From NCBI GenBank assembly GCA_046349955.1, contig JAXMBI010000009.1:62001-126000 (forward strand): a DNA stretch of 64,000 nt, written 5' to 3'. A model generated the notes under the pieces. The model searched no databases and was not told the origin of the DNA. It saw only the letters and a list, made by a program, of their open reading frames with translations. Every line of letters begins with the position of its first letter. Position 1 is the first letter of the stretch. Made by a program: the position numbers and the translations under genes. Origin of the DNA: JBGAPH01 sp046349955. GTDB lineage: Bacteria; Planctomycetota; Planctomycetia; Pirellulales; JBGAPH01. Shown here piece by piece: positions 17,786 through 27,700 of the stretch.

Positions 17786-19147
17786 TTAGGTGTAGATGGG
17801 GAAGTAAGTGGTGATGGCCTTGGCGATCATCATGTAGAGCGGAATCCCGATCGTCACGTTGTACGAGAACGTCACTCCCAGGGACGCCGCCAGCGGAAGC
17901 GTGGGGCTCGCTTCGGGAATCGCCATCCGCTGCACGGCAGGCAAGGCGATGTACGAAGCGGCGCCGCAGAGCACGGCGAACAACACATACGTGCCAATGT
18001 CGAAGGGCGTGCCCAGCCACAGGCTGTAGAGGTGAGCAATCGTCATGCCCAGCGTGGCGAACACGTTCGGGGCGATCAGGGCGTAGGCCACGAAGGTCCA
18101 GCCGGCCGACTTGAGGTCGCGGAGCTTACTCGAAGCCGTAATGCCCATTTCGAGCAGGAACAGGCAGAGGATTCCCTGGAACAACGTGAGGAAGAGTGGG
18201 TCGTCGGCTGCGGTCACCTTCTCGCCCTGCAAACGGCTCACGAAGCCGATGATGATGCCCGCGAAGAGCAGGTAGATGCCTGGATTGAAGAACACTTCGT
18301 GCAGGAGTTCTTTGCTGAGGAACGACGAGGAGTGCGAGGGTTTGTCCTCGGGACCGCCCGTCGGCGATGGCTCCAAAGCGAGTTCCGCCTCGAGTTCTTC
18401 GGCCCGCTCCCGATCGGACTTCCCGTGACCGTGATCGGCGCCGTTGCCGTTGGAAACCAAGTGGCTCCGGCCAGTCACGCGGCGAACCGTTGCAGTCGCC
18501 ACTCCCCCCTCTTCGGAGTACCGCCCCTGAGTGACCACCGTTTCCAGTTCTTCCTCGATGTCGTGCGCATGTCCGGTAAGCCGGCCCGCGGTCGCCAGTC
18601 GGCGCGATCCGGCCGTACGATAGCCGGCCTCATCCGGCATGTTGCCTTCGGAATCCATCCCGGCCCGCCTGAGTCGGGCGACGATGGCCAGCGCCACCAA
18701 GCAACCGGGGATTTCCATCACGGCCAGCATCACCGGCATATAGGCCGCGTAGGCGATGTTGGCGGCGATTAGCACGCCCGAAGCGGTGACGAACGTGCCC
18801 GCGGAATCCGAACCGTAGTAGCCCGCCACCGTGGCCGCGTCCACGCGACGCAACTTGGTGAACATCCGTAGGGCGCCGAAGGCCAAGAAGCCAATCAGCA
18901 GGTTCGTAAAAAAGCCGATGACCATGAATCCGAGCGCCTGCGTGAGAGACGCACGCGACAGGGACGCCAACTCTTCGCCACCATGCCAGCCGATGGCCAG
19001 AAGCAGGTAAATGGTGATCGACTGGTAGAGAACCTTGGGGAACTCGAATTTCACCTTCAGCACGGGAATCAGGAACCCGGCGTAGAAGAACAGCAGCAGC
19101 GGCTTGAAGAGGTTGTGGGTGACGTTGTAGAAGAATTCTTGGAGCAC
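17786..19147 (-). CDS. SbtA-family sodium-dependent bicarbonate transporter-like protein
   Basis: A 453-aa integral membrane protein of the SbtA/DUF897 family, whose cyanobacterial members import bicarbonate with sodium. The start is a GTG at 19147: residues from LQEFFYNVTHNLFKPLLLFF match the family N-terminus and AGAGGGAA precedes it at proper spacing, while the in-frame extension upstream is unrelated. Two sets of about five helices are present (about residues 8-155 and 280-450) with the family YYGSDSAGTFVTA and LEMGITASSKL segments. Between them is a hydrophilic insert of about 119 residues (about 157-275), much longer than the usual cytoplasmic loop. No SbtB-like regulator is adjacent. 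The transported ion in this organism is unproven. Confidence 0.88.
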   Translation of the reverse strand: MLQEFFYNVTHNLFKPLLLFFYAGFLIPVLKVKFEFPKVLYQSITIYLLLAIGWHGGEELASLSRASLTQALGFMVIGFFTNLLIGFLAFGALRMFTKLRRVDAATVAGYYGSDSAGTFVTASGVLIAANIAYAAYMPVMLAVMEIPGCLVALAIVARLRRAGMDSEGNMPDEAGYRTAGSRRLATAGRLTGHAHDIEEELETVVTQGRYSEEGGVATATVRRVTGRSHLVSNGNGADHGHGKSDRERAEELEAELALEPSPTGGPEDKPSHSSSFLSKELLHEVFFNPGIYLLFAGIIIGFVSRLQGEKVTAADDPLFLTLFQGILCLFLLEMGITASSKLRDLKSAGWTFVAYALIAPNVFATLGMTIAHLYSLWLGTPFDIGTYVLFAVLCGAASYIALPAVQRMAIPEASPTLPLAASLGVTFSYNVTIGIPLYMMIAKAITTYFPIYT

Positions 19148-19420
19148 GGGCGGTTCCCTCTTGCGATTCGAGTGGCGGCGGGCCTCTTGATTTGCTTCAC
19201 GCCTAGGAACACCGCTAAGGCAACGCGTGTGCCAACCGCTTGGCGCATCCTGCAAAAGACCTCCCGCCGCTGCCGCCGCCAGCGGCGATCTCCTGCGCCA
19301 ACCCGTTGGGAGAGAATGCATATCGACGAATCGCCGGCAGGTGAGTTTTTTTTGAGACGGCGGCGGCCCGCGTTCGAGGCCGCGCATTCTGAGCCATCGC
19401 CGGGCTCGCGTGCCTAGAAG

Positions 19421-19440
19421 CTAGACGGTCGCGCGTCTAG
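19421..19440. promoter_or_regulatory. Palindrome in the transporter/histidine-kinase intergenic region
   Basis: CTAGACG and CGTCTAG form a perfect 7-base inverted repeat around a 6-base spacer, with a further CTAG just upstream. It lies between the divergent SbtA-like gene (start 19147) and the sensor kinase gene (start 19600), in a 450-base gap without other recognisable content. It could be an operator or an RNA hairpin. No binding protein can be named. Confidence 0.3.
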
Positions 19441-19599
19441 AAAATGACGGCCTTCTCGGGCGTGGCGCCCGCATTCCTTGCGCGCCTGTAAGGTCTGGCC
19501 CGCCCAAAGCTTACGGGCTCGTCAGTCTCGGCTCCTTCCCCCCGGCCGTTTGCTGGTAAGATTGATTACTGCGACGCCATCCGATCCCGAGTGCGGCCG

Positions 19600-21166
19600 A
19601 TGTTTCTGCGTGCCTCCCAAACCGCTGCCAAGCCAAATACCCGTTATCTGCTGCGCATCATCTCCCCCACGATCCTGATCAGCGCGCTGCTGTTCGGCCT
19701 CGGGGTGGTGGCCGCTTGGAACGTGCAGCGGCAACAGGCGACCAGCTCCGAGGTGGTGGCTCTCGAGGTGCATAACCTGCTGGCCGCAGAGGACCTGCTG
19801 CTGATCGTGCCCGAATTGCGGCACTTGCTGCAGCAATACCTGCGGACCGGAGAACAGCAGTACCTCGATCAGGTGGGGTTGCTCGAGCCGGAGATCGATC
19901 GGCACCGAGCGGAAATCCACGCCAGCGTGATCGCGCCCGACACCGCGGCCCTGCTCGAGAAGACCAACAGCGGCTGCCAAGAGCTGTTTCGCGAAGTCCG
20001 CACCTTAGGGCAGTTGCCGACTCCGGAACAGCGGTCGAGCGCCGTCGAAGCGCTGCTCGACGACCTGATCGAGCACCGGATTCTCGAACCCACGCGCGAA
20101 TACGTCGACCTCAATCGCCAGGTCGTAGACCGTACGAACGCGGCCAACCGCCATACGGCCGATCAAATGCGGCAAGCCTTTTTGTTGCTGGGGCTCTGCG
20201 GAGGCGGCGCCGGGCTGGTGGCCGGTCTCTCCATTGCCCGCGGACTTGGCCGCTCCATTTTGCAACTCGACGTGTCGGTGCGCGGCGCCGCCGGCAAGCT
20301 GCAAGAAGTGGTGGGGCCCGTCACGATTAGCCGCGTCGACGGTTTTCACGAGCTCGAGCGCGGCCTCCGCGAGATCGAGGCCAACATTGCCACGGTGGTC
20401 GAGCGGCTGCAGCAGCGCGAACTCGAAATCCTGCACCAACAGCAATTGGCCGCCGTAGGACAACTAGCGGCCGGCCTTGCCCATGAGCTCCGCAATCCGC
20501 TGATGCCCATGAAAATGCTCGTGCAAAAGGCGCTGGCCCGCTCGGATGATGTAGGGATGAAGCGACATCAGCTCGAAGTCATTTTCGAGGAGATTCAGCG
20601 GCTGGAAACGCTCATCTCGGAATTCCTCGACTTCGCGCGGCCGCAGGCGCTGGAAAAGCGCTTGATCGACTTGACCACGGTGGTCCGGCAGGCCATCGAT
20701 TTGGTGGCCCCGCGGGCGGACGTGCAGCAAGTCGAGATTCGGATCGATCTGCCCGGCGGGCCCCTCATGGCTCTTGCCGATCCGGCCCGCTTGCAGCAGG
20801 TGTTGCTGAATTTGCTGCTCAACAGCCTCGACGCCATGCCTGAGGCCGGCGTCATCGAAGTTACGCTCGCCCGCCGTTGGCTGCCGAACGAAGAGGGCGA
20901 ACGAATCGTCGTCCGCGTCAGCGACTCCGGGCGCGGCATCGTGCCCGAACTGTTGCCCCGTTTGTTCGAGCCTTTTGTGAGCACGAAGCCCACCGGCACC
21001 GGCCTGGGGCTCACGATCTGTCACCGCATCATCGAAGACCACGATGGCACGTTGCGGGCGGCAAACCGACCCGAGGGAGGCGCCACGTTCGAGGTTTCGC
21101 TGCCGGCGGCCCCCCCGGGCGACTTCGAACCCCATCCCTATTCCCCTGGAACCGAGCCCGCGCTTC

Positions 21167-21192
<26 letters not shown>
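19600..21192 (+). CDS. Sensor histidine kinase, NtrB type
   Basis: A 530-aa membrane histidine kinase. It has one helix near the N-terminus (about residues 16-37), a periplasmic helical sensor region (about 40-190), a second helix (about 194-212), a HAMP-like linker, and the catalytic core. The phospho-acceptor is H295 in AHELRNPLMPMKML; the N box reads NLLLNSLDAMPEAG, G1 is DSGRGI and G2 is GTGLGLTI. The gene overlaps the next one by 26 bases, and that partner is an NtrC-type regulator, so this is the cognate kinase. An in-frame GTG at 19591 is an alternative start. The signal sensed is unknown. Confidence 0.92.
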
Positions 21193-22618
<1,426 letters not shown>

Positions 22619-22630
22619 TGCTGCGACCTG

Positions 22631-22933
22631 TTAGGCGCCGCACGCGTCGGGCTCCCCAGCCTCGACGCTTTTCGCCTTGCCGGCTGCGGCCAGCAGACGG
22701 AGCTTCAGCAGCAACCGGCGATCTCGCTTGACCACCAGACTCGACACCTTGTCGGCCGCCATCGACCCAAACACCCGTTCCAACGATTCGTCGTCGACAT
22801 CGGCCAGCGTCGCCTCCCGCCTCAGGTAGCGCTGCAAGCGCGCAATCGTTTCAGCGCAGCGGCGAAAGGAGGTAGGCGAGAAGGCGCTCTGCCGGGTGGA
22901 TAAGAGGTCGTGTAAGACAACGTTAGAGTGCAT
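22631..22933 (-). CDS. Hypothetical protein resembling an integrase core-binding domain
   Basis: A 100-aa protein. Residues about 12-80 follow the pattern of the SAM-like core-binding domain of tyrosine recombinases as found in planctomycete integrases: a helical start, then YLRREATLADVDDESLERVF and later VVKRDRRLLLKLRLLAAAGK. The catalytic domain with the R-H-R-Y residues is absent, so it cannot recombine DNA by itself. It converges with the NtrC-type gene. It could be a remnant of an integrase, a stand-alone DNA-binding protein, or a chance reading frame. Confidence 0.45.
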   Translation of the reverse strand: MHSNVVLHDLLSTRQSAFSPTSFRRCAETIARLQRYLRREATLADVDDESLERVFGSMAADKVSSLVVKRDRRLLLKLRLLAAAGKAKSVEAGEPDACGA

Positions 22934-23348
22934 CGAGGTCGGCCATCGCGGGAGCCATCGGATCGAGACGCGGCTTCGGAATTATCGTTAGGCAAACCCC
23001 GTGCCGCGGGGTCCTGCGGCGGGCAGGCAGGCCTGTGTGATGCGAAGTAAGTCGTTGCTACGGCTGGCTTCCGCGATTCTCTTCCACGTCTCGCGTCTCG
23101 AGCGTTCGCTCGGCTGCGGCAGGTAAGGAATTAGACTGCCGGGCCAGATTCTGGTCGCATGGCCGACCGACGGGGAGGAACGCCGCTGCGGTTCGAGGAA
23201 CGGCTGCAAACCGCCAGGTCCTGACTGTGCGAATCGCAAGAGGCGGCGAAATTGACGTGCGCCCCGGCAAGTGTCAGATTTGAGTTTGCAGCCGTGCCCG
23301 ACGCTTTGCCCAGCACGGCTTGCTTCACCACATTCGGAGGGCGCCGTC
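22934..23348. other. Intergenic region without supported gene
   Basis: About 415 bases. A weak minus-strand reading frame (22988-23239) has no recognisable homology and no ribosome binding site. I see no repeat or RNA gene here. Confidence 0.4.
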
Positions 23349-23612
23349 TTGATTCCGAACCTGGACTGTCAGTCGTCCGTACCCAGGGAGGCGACGTCGA
23401 GCGAGATTCTCTTCCGCGCGAAGCGCCAACTCGACGCCAGCCCCTGCCTGCCGCTTCACGCACTCGAGTGTCAGTTCGCCAACGGCACGCTCGAAGTGCG
23501 CGGCACCGTTCCCACGCGCTACGCCAAGCGTTTGGCGCTGGCTTGCCTCACCTGCATCGAAGGCGTCCAGCTGGTGATCGACTCGATCGGCGTGCAGTTT
23601 CCCGGCAGTTGA
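23349..23612 (+). CDS. Small BON-domain-like protein
   Basis: An 87-aa protein whose residues about 20-85 fit a BON-like fold: an initial helix (EILFRAKRQLDAS), then a strand pair ECQFANGTLEVRGTVPTRYAK and a helix ending in VQLVIDSIGVQ. BON domains occur in periplasmic or membrane-associated bacterial proteins. The TTG start at 23349 is inferred from a strong GGAGGG seven bases upstream; starts further upstream lack support. No signal peptide is seen. It lies immediately before another small gene on the same strand. Confidence 0.6.
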   Translation: MIPNLDCQSSVPREATSSEILFRAKRQLDASPCLPLHALECQFANGTLEVRGTVPTRYAKRLALACLTCIEGVQLVIDSIGVQFPGS

Positions 23613-23675
23613 GCCAAGCGCACGCTGGTCGGTATGCTTGGAGCGTTGGGGTTTCCGCGGGTTGAGAGCGTTGTC

Positions 23676-24002
23676 ATGTTGCGCCGACATGTGCTTGGGC
23701 TGACCCTGTTCTCCTTGGCAGCGGTCTTCGCGGCGACGCGTCTGCCCTCGCGCCCTGCCGCCACGCCGCCGCCGAGCACTCAGATCGCGAGCCCAAGGGC
23801 CCCCGTTCGTTCATTCGCGGTCGTGCCTCGGCAGCCTTTGCCGCTCGAGACCGAAGCGGCGCCGCAGCTCATTCCGACGGAAATTCCCGCAGACTGCGTG
23901 CGGCTGCTGCCCAAGTTCAAGCCGCCAGCCGACATCCGCATGTTGGCCGACGCGGGCCGAGCGCGCAGCGCTACTACGTTCTGGCGCCTGGAAGGTCAGT
24001 AA
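23676..24002 (+). CDS. Hypothetical exported or membrane-anchored protein
   Basis: A 108-aa protein with a hydrophobic N-terminal segment (MLRRHVLGLTLFSLAAVFAATRL) that looks like a signal anchor, then a Pro/Ala-rich disordered part. No family recognised. An in-frame Met at 23634 is an alternative start. The last seven bases overlap the end of the convergent ADP-ribosylglycohydrolase gene. Confidence 0.5.
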   Translation: MLRRHVLGLTLFSLAAVFAATRLPSRPAATPPPSTQIASPRAPVRSFAVVPRQPLPLETEAAPQLIPTEIPADCVRLLPKFKPPADIRMLADAGRARSATTFWRLEGQ

Positions 24003-25081
24003 GGGGGCAAGAGCCGGCGGAACCCGTGCGCGAAAACCACCGCAGCGAACAGCGCGTTGCGCGGCAGCAGACCGGGCCAGAAAAGCGGCGCCGGACCAAC
24101 GCCGTCGGGTGAATCCGCCTGAAATTGCCGACTCAGGCGGTCCGCGAGTTCGAGCATCCAGTTCGGGGTGCGCGGCCATTCCCAGAGGCCCGCCAGCCAA
24201 TCCGCTGGTATCGCTGGTTCACCGTGGGTGGCGCCGCAGAGGGCCCCGACGAGGGCGGCCACCGTGTCGGTGTCGCCGCCGAGCCGCACGGCCTCGCTCA
24301 CCGCCTCGCGAAGATTTCCTTCGTGAGCCAGCCAAAGATAGAGCGCGACCGGCACGGTATGCACGACATAGCCCGAGACGCCGCGACGGGACCCCAGATC
24401 AGCGACCAGTCGAGCCGCTGGATCGCCGCGCTCGAGCGCATTTGCAGCTAGCTCGAGCGCTGCCGCGAGTTGTGCATTCGTAGCGGCGCTGCGTACTTCC
24501 TCGAGCGCCTCGCCGCGGTTGATCGGCGCTCCCGCGGGCGTCGAAACGGCTCGGCGTGCGGCGATCGCCGCCACCAGCGCCCCTTGCTCGGCGCGCGGAT
24601 CGGTGTGCGTCAGGCGAGTCGACACTCGCACGAACTCGACCAACATCTGGCGATCCTGCAGATACGCTCCCAAGAGCGGCGCCCGCATCGCCGGACCGTT
24701 GCCGGCCGAGGCCACGCCGCTGCGCTCCGGCGACCAGCCGAGCCAAAGCCGAGTCGTGGCTCGCAACGTTGCCAAGCCGATGCCCGCGGGAATGCCGGCG
24801 AGCCACCAGCGGAGCCGCCTGGCTAGGGCTCTGCGGAAGCCCGCGGGGTCGGCGGGGTGTTCCAACAGCGATTGGGCCACCAGACACGCGTGCTCGGTGT
24901 CGTCGCTCGTCATGCCGCGCCCCAGCAGCAGCCGGTGATCAAGCGCGCGGCCCCGCAGCCGTCGGGCGACACGCCGCGGCGAAAGCCCCTCGAAGGGGAG
25001 CCCGATCGCGTCGCCGACGGCGGCGCCGAGGAGCAGCCCCGCCAACTTGCTGCAACCGATCGCTGAACTCACGGTCTCCAT
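23996..25081 (-). CDS. ADP-ribosylglycohydrolase family protein
   Basis: A 361-aa member of the DraG/ARH3 family, which removes ADP-ribose from proteins or nucleic acids. The dinuclear-metal motifs are intact: TSDDTEHA near residue 57-64 and GGDTDTVAALVGA in the C-terminal third, and the N-terminus GLLLGAAVGDAIGLPFEG is the family start. The length is slightly above DraG (about 290 aa). I chose the Met at 25081 since homology begins there; an in-frame extension to 25141 starts with TTG. It is transcribed away from the DUF1559 gene. No nitrogenase gene or ADP-ribosyltransferase is in the window, so the substrate is unknown. Confidence 0.88.
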   Translation of the reverse strand: METVSSAIGCSKLAGLLLGAAVGDAIGLPFEGLSPRRVARRLRGRALDHRLLLGRGMTSDDTEHACLVAQSLLEHPADPAGFRRALARRLRWWLAGIPAGIGLATLRATTRLWLGWSPERSGVASAGNGPAMRAPLLGAYLQDRQMLVEFVRVSTRLTHTDPRAEQGALVAAIAARRAVSTPAGAPINRGEALEEVRSAATNAQLAAALELAANALERGDPAARLVADLGSRRGVSGYVVHTVPVALYLWLAHEGNLREAVSEAVRLGGDTDTVAALVGALCGATHGEPAIPADWLAGLWEWPRTPNWMLELADRLSRQFQADSPDGVGPAPLFWPGLLPRNALFAAVVFAHGFRRLLPPY

Positions 25082-25151
25082 TCCTTGAGCGTATCGATCC
25101 GCCGCGAAATCCGCCTGGAATCCGTGTTTTTGGTTCTTCAAAAAAAGGTAG

Positions 25152-25179
25152 TTGACGCGACAAACAGTTTCGTTAGCAT
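25152..25179 (+). promoter_or_regulatory. Candidate promoter for the DUF1559 gene
   Basis: TTGACG (25152-25157) and TAGCAT (25174-25179) are separated by 16 bases, a plausible vegetative promoter match (5/6 and 4/6). It sits about 50 bases before the GTG start at 25231 in the gap between divergent genes. Confidence 0.4.
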
Positions 25180-25230
25180 AACGCTGTCGGTGGTTTCTGT
25201 TATTCGACCTGTCGGTTTGGAGGGATCGCG

Positions 25231-26292
25231 GTGTTGTGGCGTAAGCGTAAGTCAGGTTTCACGTTGGTCGAGCTGCTCGTGGTCATCGCAATCATCGGCA
25301 TGCTCATCGCCTTGCTGCTCCCCGCCGTGCAGTCGGCCCGCGAGGCGGCCCGGCGGACCCAATGCACGAATCACCTCAAGCAGCAGGGGCTGGCCATCCA
25401 CCTCTACTGCGACGCGCTGGGAGTGCTTCCGCCCGCCTATGTCGGCAACCCGAAGGCCACCGGCTCGGCGGCGGGGATCTCATACCCCGATGGCAACGGC
25501 AACGGTCCCTCGGGTTTCGCGTGGGGGGCTTTGATGCTTCCCCAGTTGGAGCAGGGCGGTCTCTCGGCGGCCTTCGACTTCCGCAAACCTTGCTGGGCCA
25601 GCGAAAACGCCACGGCGGCCAAAACGCGACTCACCGTCTTCCTTTGCCCGTCGGCAACGGGCGGCAGCAGCGGCTTTGAAGTGGCCAAAGGCGTAGGCGA
25701 CGCCTGGAACCCGTCGCTCTCGCCGACCCCCTTTAGCCCAGCGCCTTTCTTTGCCCACGCCCACTACGTGACGAACGCCGGCATCCACCAGCCGTGGGGG
25801 CGCGAGACGGCGTACGACGACTTCCGCAGTCCGGAGGAAGTGAACGCGGGCGGCCAGAAATCCGAGGCGACGATCGACGGCCCCTTCTATCGCAACGCCC
25901 GCCTGCGCATGGCCGACATCGAAGACGGGCTCTCGCAAACGGTGTTCGTGGGCGAGCACAGTTCCGTGCTCAGCGACAAAACTTGGGTGGGGGTCGTCCC
26001 GTTCGCGGTCACCTGCCCTAAGGAGCCGTTTCCCTCGGCCTGCAACAGCGGCGGGGCGCTGGTCGCCGCGCACAGCGGGCCCGATACCCATGATCGCCCG
26101 CAGGTCGTGATCCACGCCCCGAATAACCCGTTCGGCCACACCGACGAGATGTACGCCGAGCATCCGAACGGGGCCAACACCCTTTACGGCGACGGCGCTG
26201 TCCATTTCGTGCCCGAGGCGATCGATCCGTTCGTGTGGGTCGGTCTCTCGACCCGTGATGGCGGCGAGCCGAACGCCCAGACCGGATTCTAG
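25231..26292 (+). CDS. DUF1559 domain-containing prepilin-like protein
   Basis: A 353-aa protein of the DUF1559 family, hugely expanded in planctomycetes. The N-terminus KSGFTLVELLVVIAIIGMLIALLLPAVQSAREAARRTQC is a type IV prepilin-like methylation/processing motif: cleavage would come after the Gly, leaving Phe as the first residue and Glu at position 5. The rest is the secreted DUF1559 body ending with the typical (N)TLYGDGAVHFV...IDPFVWVGLSTRDGGE. A GTG start is supported by GGAGGG at good spacing. Its probable place is the pseudopilus or cell surface. The small lipoprotein gene downstream is the common companion of such genes. Confidence 0.95.
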   Translation: MLWRKRKSGFTLVELLVVIAIIGMLIALLLPAVQSAREAARRTQCTNHLKQQGLAIHLYCDALGVLPPAYVGNPKATGSAAGISYPDGNGNGPSGFAWGALMLPQLEQGGLSAAFDFRKPCWASENATAAKTRLTVFLCPSATGGSSGFEVAKGVGDAWNPSLSPTPFSPAPFFAHAHYVTNAGIHQPWGRETAYDDFRSPEEVNAGGQKSEATIDGPFYRNARLRMADIEDGLSQTVFVGEHSSVLSDKTWVGVVPFAVTCPKEPFPSACNSGGALVAAHSGPDTHDRPQVVIHAPNNPFGHTDEMYAEHPNGANTLYGDGAVHFVPEAIDPFVWVGLSTRDGGEPNAQTGF

Positions 26293-26338
26293 ACTCAGGC
26301 CATTGATTCAAGAACGTCGTTGTTGGGAGATGCGAATC

Positions 26339-26656
26339 GTGAACCGAAGCTGGGTGCTGGGGCTGGTCTTGTTGGCAGGCTTGTTCGCCAGCGGGTGCGC
26401 CGAAACGCCGCAACTGGGCAGTGACGAAGCAAGCTGGACCACCGCCGACGCGCTCTGGACCGCGATCACGGCCAAGAACCCGACCATGGTCGAGGATTGC
26501 GCGAAACGAATTCGCAAGCTCGAGACCTCAGGCAAACTCGCCCCCGAGACGGCCGAGGCCCTCCAAGCCCTGATTCAAACAGCGCGCGACGGAGACTGGG
26601 ACGACGCGCGCGGCGAGCTCAAGACCTTCGTGCAAGGCCAACGGCGGCCGGCCTAG
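26339..26656 (+). CDS. Small lipoprotein of unknown function
   Basis: A 105-aa protein with a lipoprotein-type signal (VLGLVLLAGLFASGC, Cys at residue 20 of the GTG-start form) and a short helical mature domain. The GTG at 26339 has GGGAG at about 9 bases; an ATG at 26330 sits directly against that motif, too close for initiation. It follows the DUF1559 gene by under 50 bases, so the two are likely co-expressed. The stop overlaps the end of the convergent motB gene by 4 bases. Confidence 0.7.
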   Translation: MNRSWVLGLVLLAGLFASGCAETPQLGSDEASWTTADALWTAITAKNPTMVEDCAKRIRKLETSGKLAPETAEALQALIQTARDGDWDDARGELKTFVQGQRRPA

Positions 26657-27648
26657 TGACCAAAGGCCGGCTCGTGCGCGCTGGGTTCGTGGCTGGGGGC
26701 ATCGTGCGCGTCATGAGGTTCGTGCGAGGCGGGCTCCGTTGCTGCCTTGTCGTGCGTTTCTTCGTGATGCCCTGAGTCGTGCGGAGCGGCGTCGTTTGCG
26801 TGCGCGTCGCCGTGGTGGTCCGCGCCCTGCTCCTTCTCGGGGGTCTCGTGCTCGTCGCCCGCGTGCTCATCGTGCGGCGGCTTGCCGTGAGCTTGCGGCG
26901 GCGGGCCCGGCTTGGGGGTGCGCTGGTGCGAGGGGGCCAGGCTTTCGACGATCTCGTCGAGCATGAACACTTCGACGCGCGAGCCCTGGGTGCGCCAGTC
27001 GTCTCCCACGCGCGGCGAGGCGGGCTCATAGGGACCGGCCTGGCTCAGCCGGAACCGCTCGGGCAACACGCCCCGCGACTCGAGGTGGCTCCGCACGGCG
27101 TCGCAGCGGGCATAGGAGAGCTGCCACACGCTTTGTTGCTCGCCGTCGGGCGCTTGCGGGCGCCGCGTGGAGTGGCCGCGGATCTCCACCTTGTAGGGCT
27201 TGCCCATCATCAGGGGGACGATTTCGTCGAGCCGGCGTTTGCCCACCTCATCGAGCACGGCCGAGTGCTCGGGAAACTGCACGGCCGTGCCGACCGAGGG
27301 CTTGTCGCCGTCATGCACGACAACCAGCCCCGGCTTAAGTGCGCCCGGCCCCTTCCCGCTGTCGTGCAGCGCCATCGCGGCGTTGGGGGAAGGGAACTTC
27401 GGCCCAGGATTGCGCATGCCCTTCTGCACGCCGCCGCCGCCGGGGGTGCCAGGGCCCTTCGAGACGGGGATGTTCGGGCCGGTGCCGGCCGACTTGCTCG
27501 AGACGCCGAAGGGATCGTTGAAGTACTGCGCCACCGCTTCCTTGATCGGCTTGTTCTGCGCAACGATCCACATCACGAGGAAGAAGGCCATCATCGCGGT
27601 CACGAAGTCCGCGTAGGCCACTTTCCATGCACCGCCGCCGCCTGCCAT
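26653..27648 (-). CDS. motB: Flagellar motor stator protein MotB with His-rich tail
   Basis: A 331-aa MotB/OmpA-family protein. Residues 8-27 (WKVAYADFVTAMMAFFLVMW) are the single helix with the proton-binding Asp at D14; an amphipathic plug-like segment follows, then a Gly/Pro linker, and an OmpA-type peptidoglycan-binding domain at about residues 120-240 (VEIRGHSTRR, LSYARCDAVRSHL, GSRVEVFML). It pairs with MotA to form the ion channel that drives flagellar rotation. The last 91 residues (241-331) are unusual: 18 His plus many Asp, Glu, Ala and Pro. motA lies 52 bases upstream on the same strand, so the order is motA-motB. Confidence 0.93.
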   Translation of the reverse strand: MAGGGGAWKVAYADFVTAMMAFFLVMWIVAQNKPIKEAVAQYFNDPFGVSSKSAGTGPNIPVSKGPGTPGGGGVQKGMRNPGPKFPSPNAAMALHDSGKGPGALKPGLVVVHDGDKPSVGTAVQFPEHSAVLDEVGKRRLDEIVPLMMGKPYKVEIRGHSTRRPQAPDGEQQSVWQLSYARCDAVRSHLESRGVLPERFRLSQAGPYEPASPRVGDDWRTQGSRVEVFMLDEIVESLAPSHQRTPKPGPPPQAHGKPPHDEHAGDEHETPEKEQGADHHGDAHANDAAPHDSGHHEETHDKAATEPASHEPHDAHDAPSHEPSAHEPAFGH

Positions 27649-27700
27649 GTTGCGCGCCTTCCGAGCGTGGTCCGTTGAGGGTGAGTTAGGCCAGCCGCGC

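Noticed and set aside
22988..23239. Minus-strand frame of 83 codons
   Set aside because: No ribosome binding site, no homology, and unusual composition.
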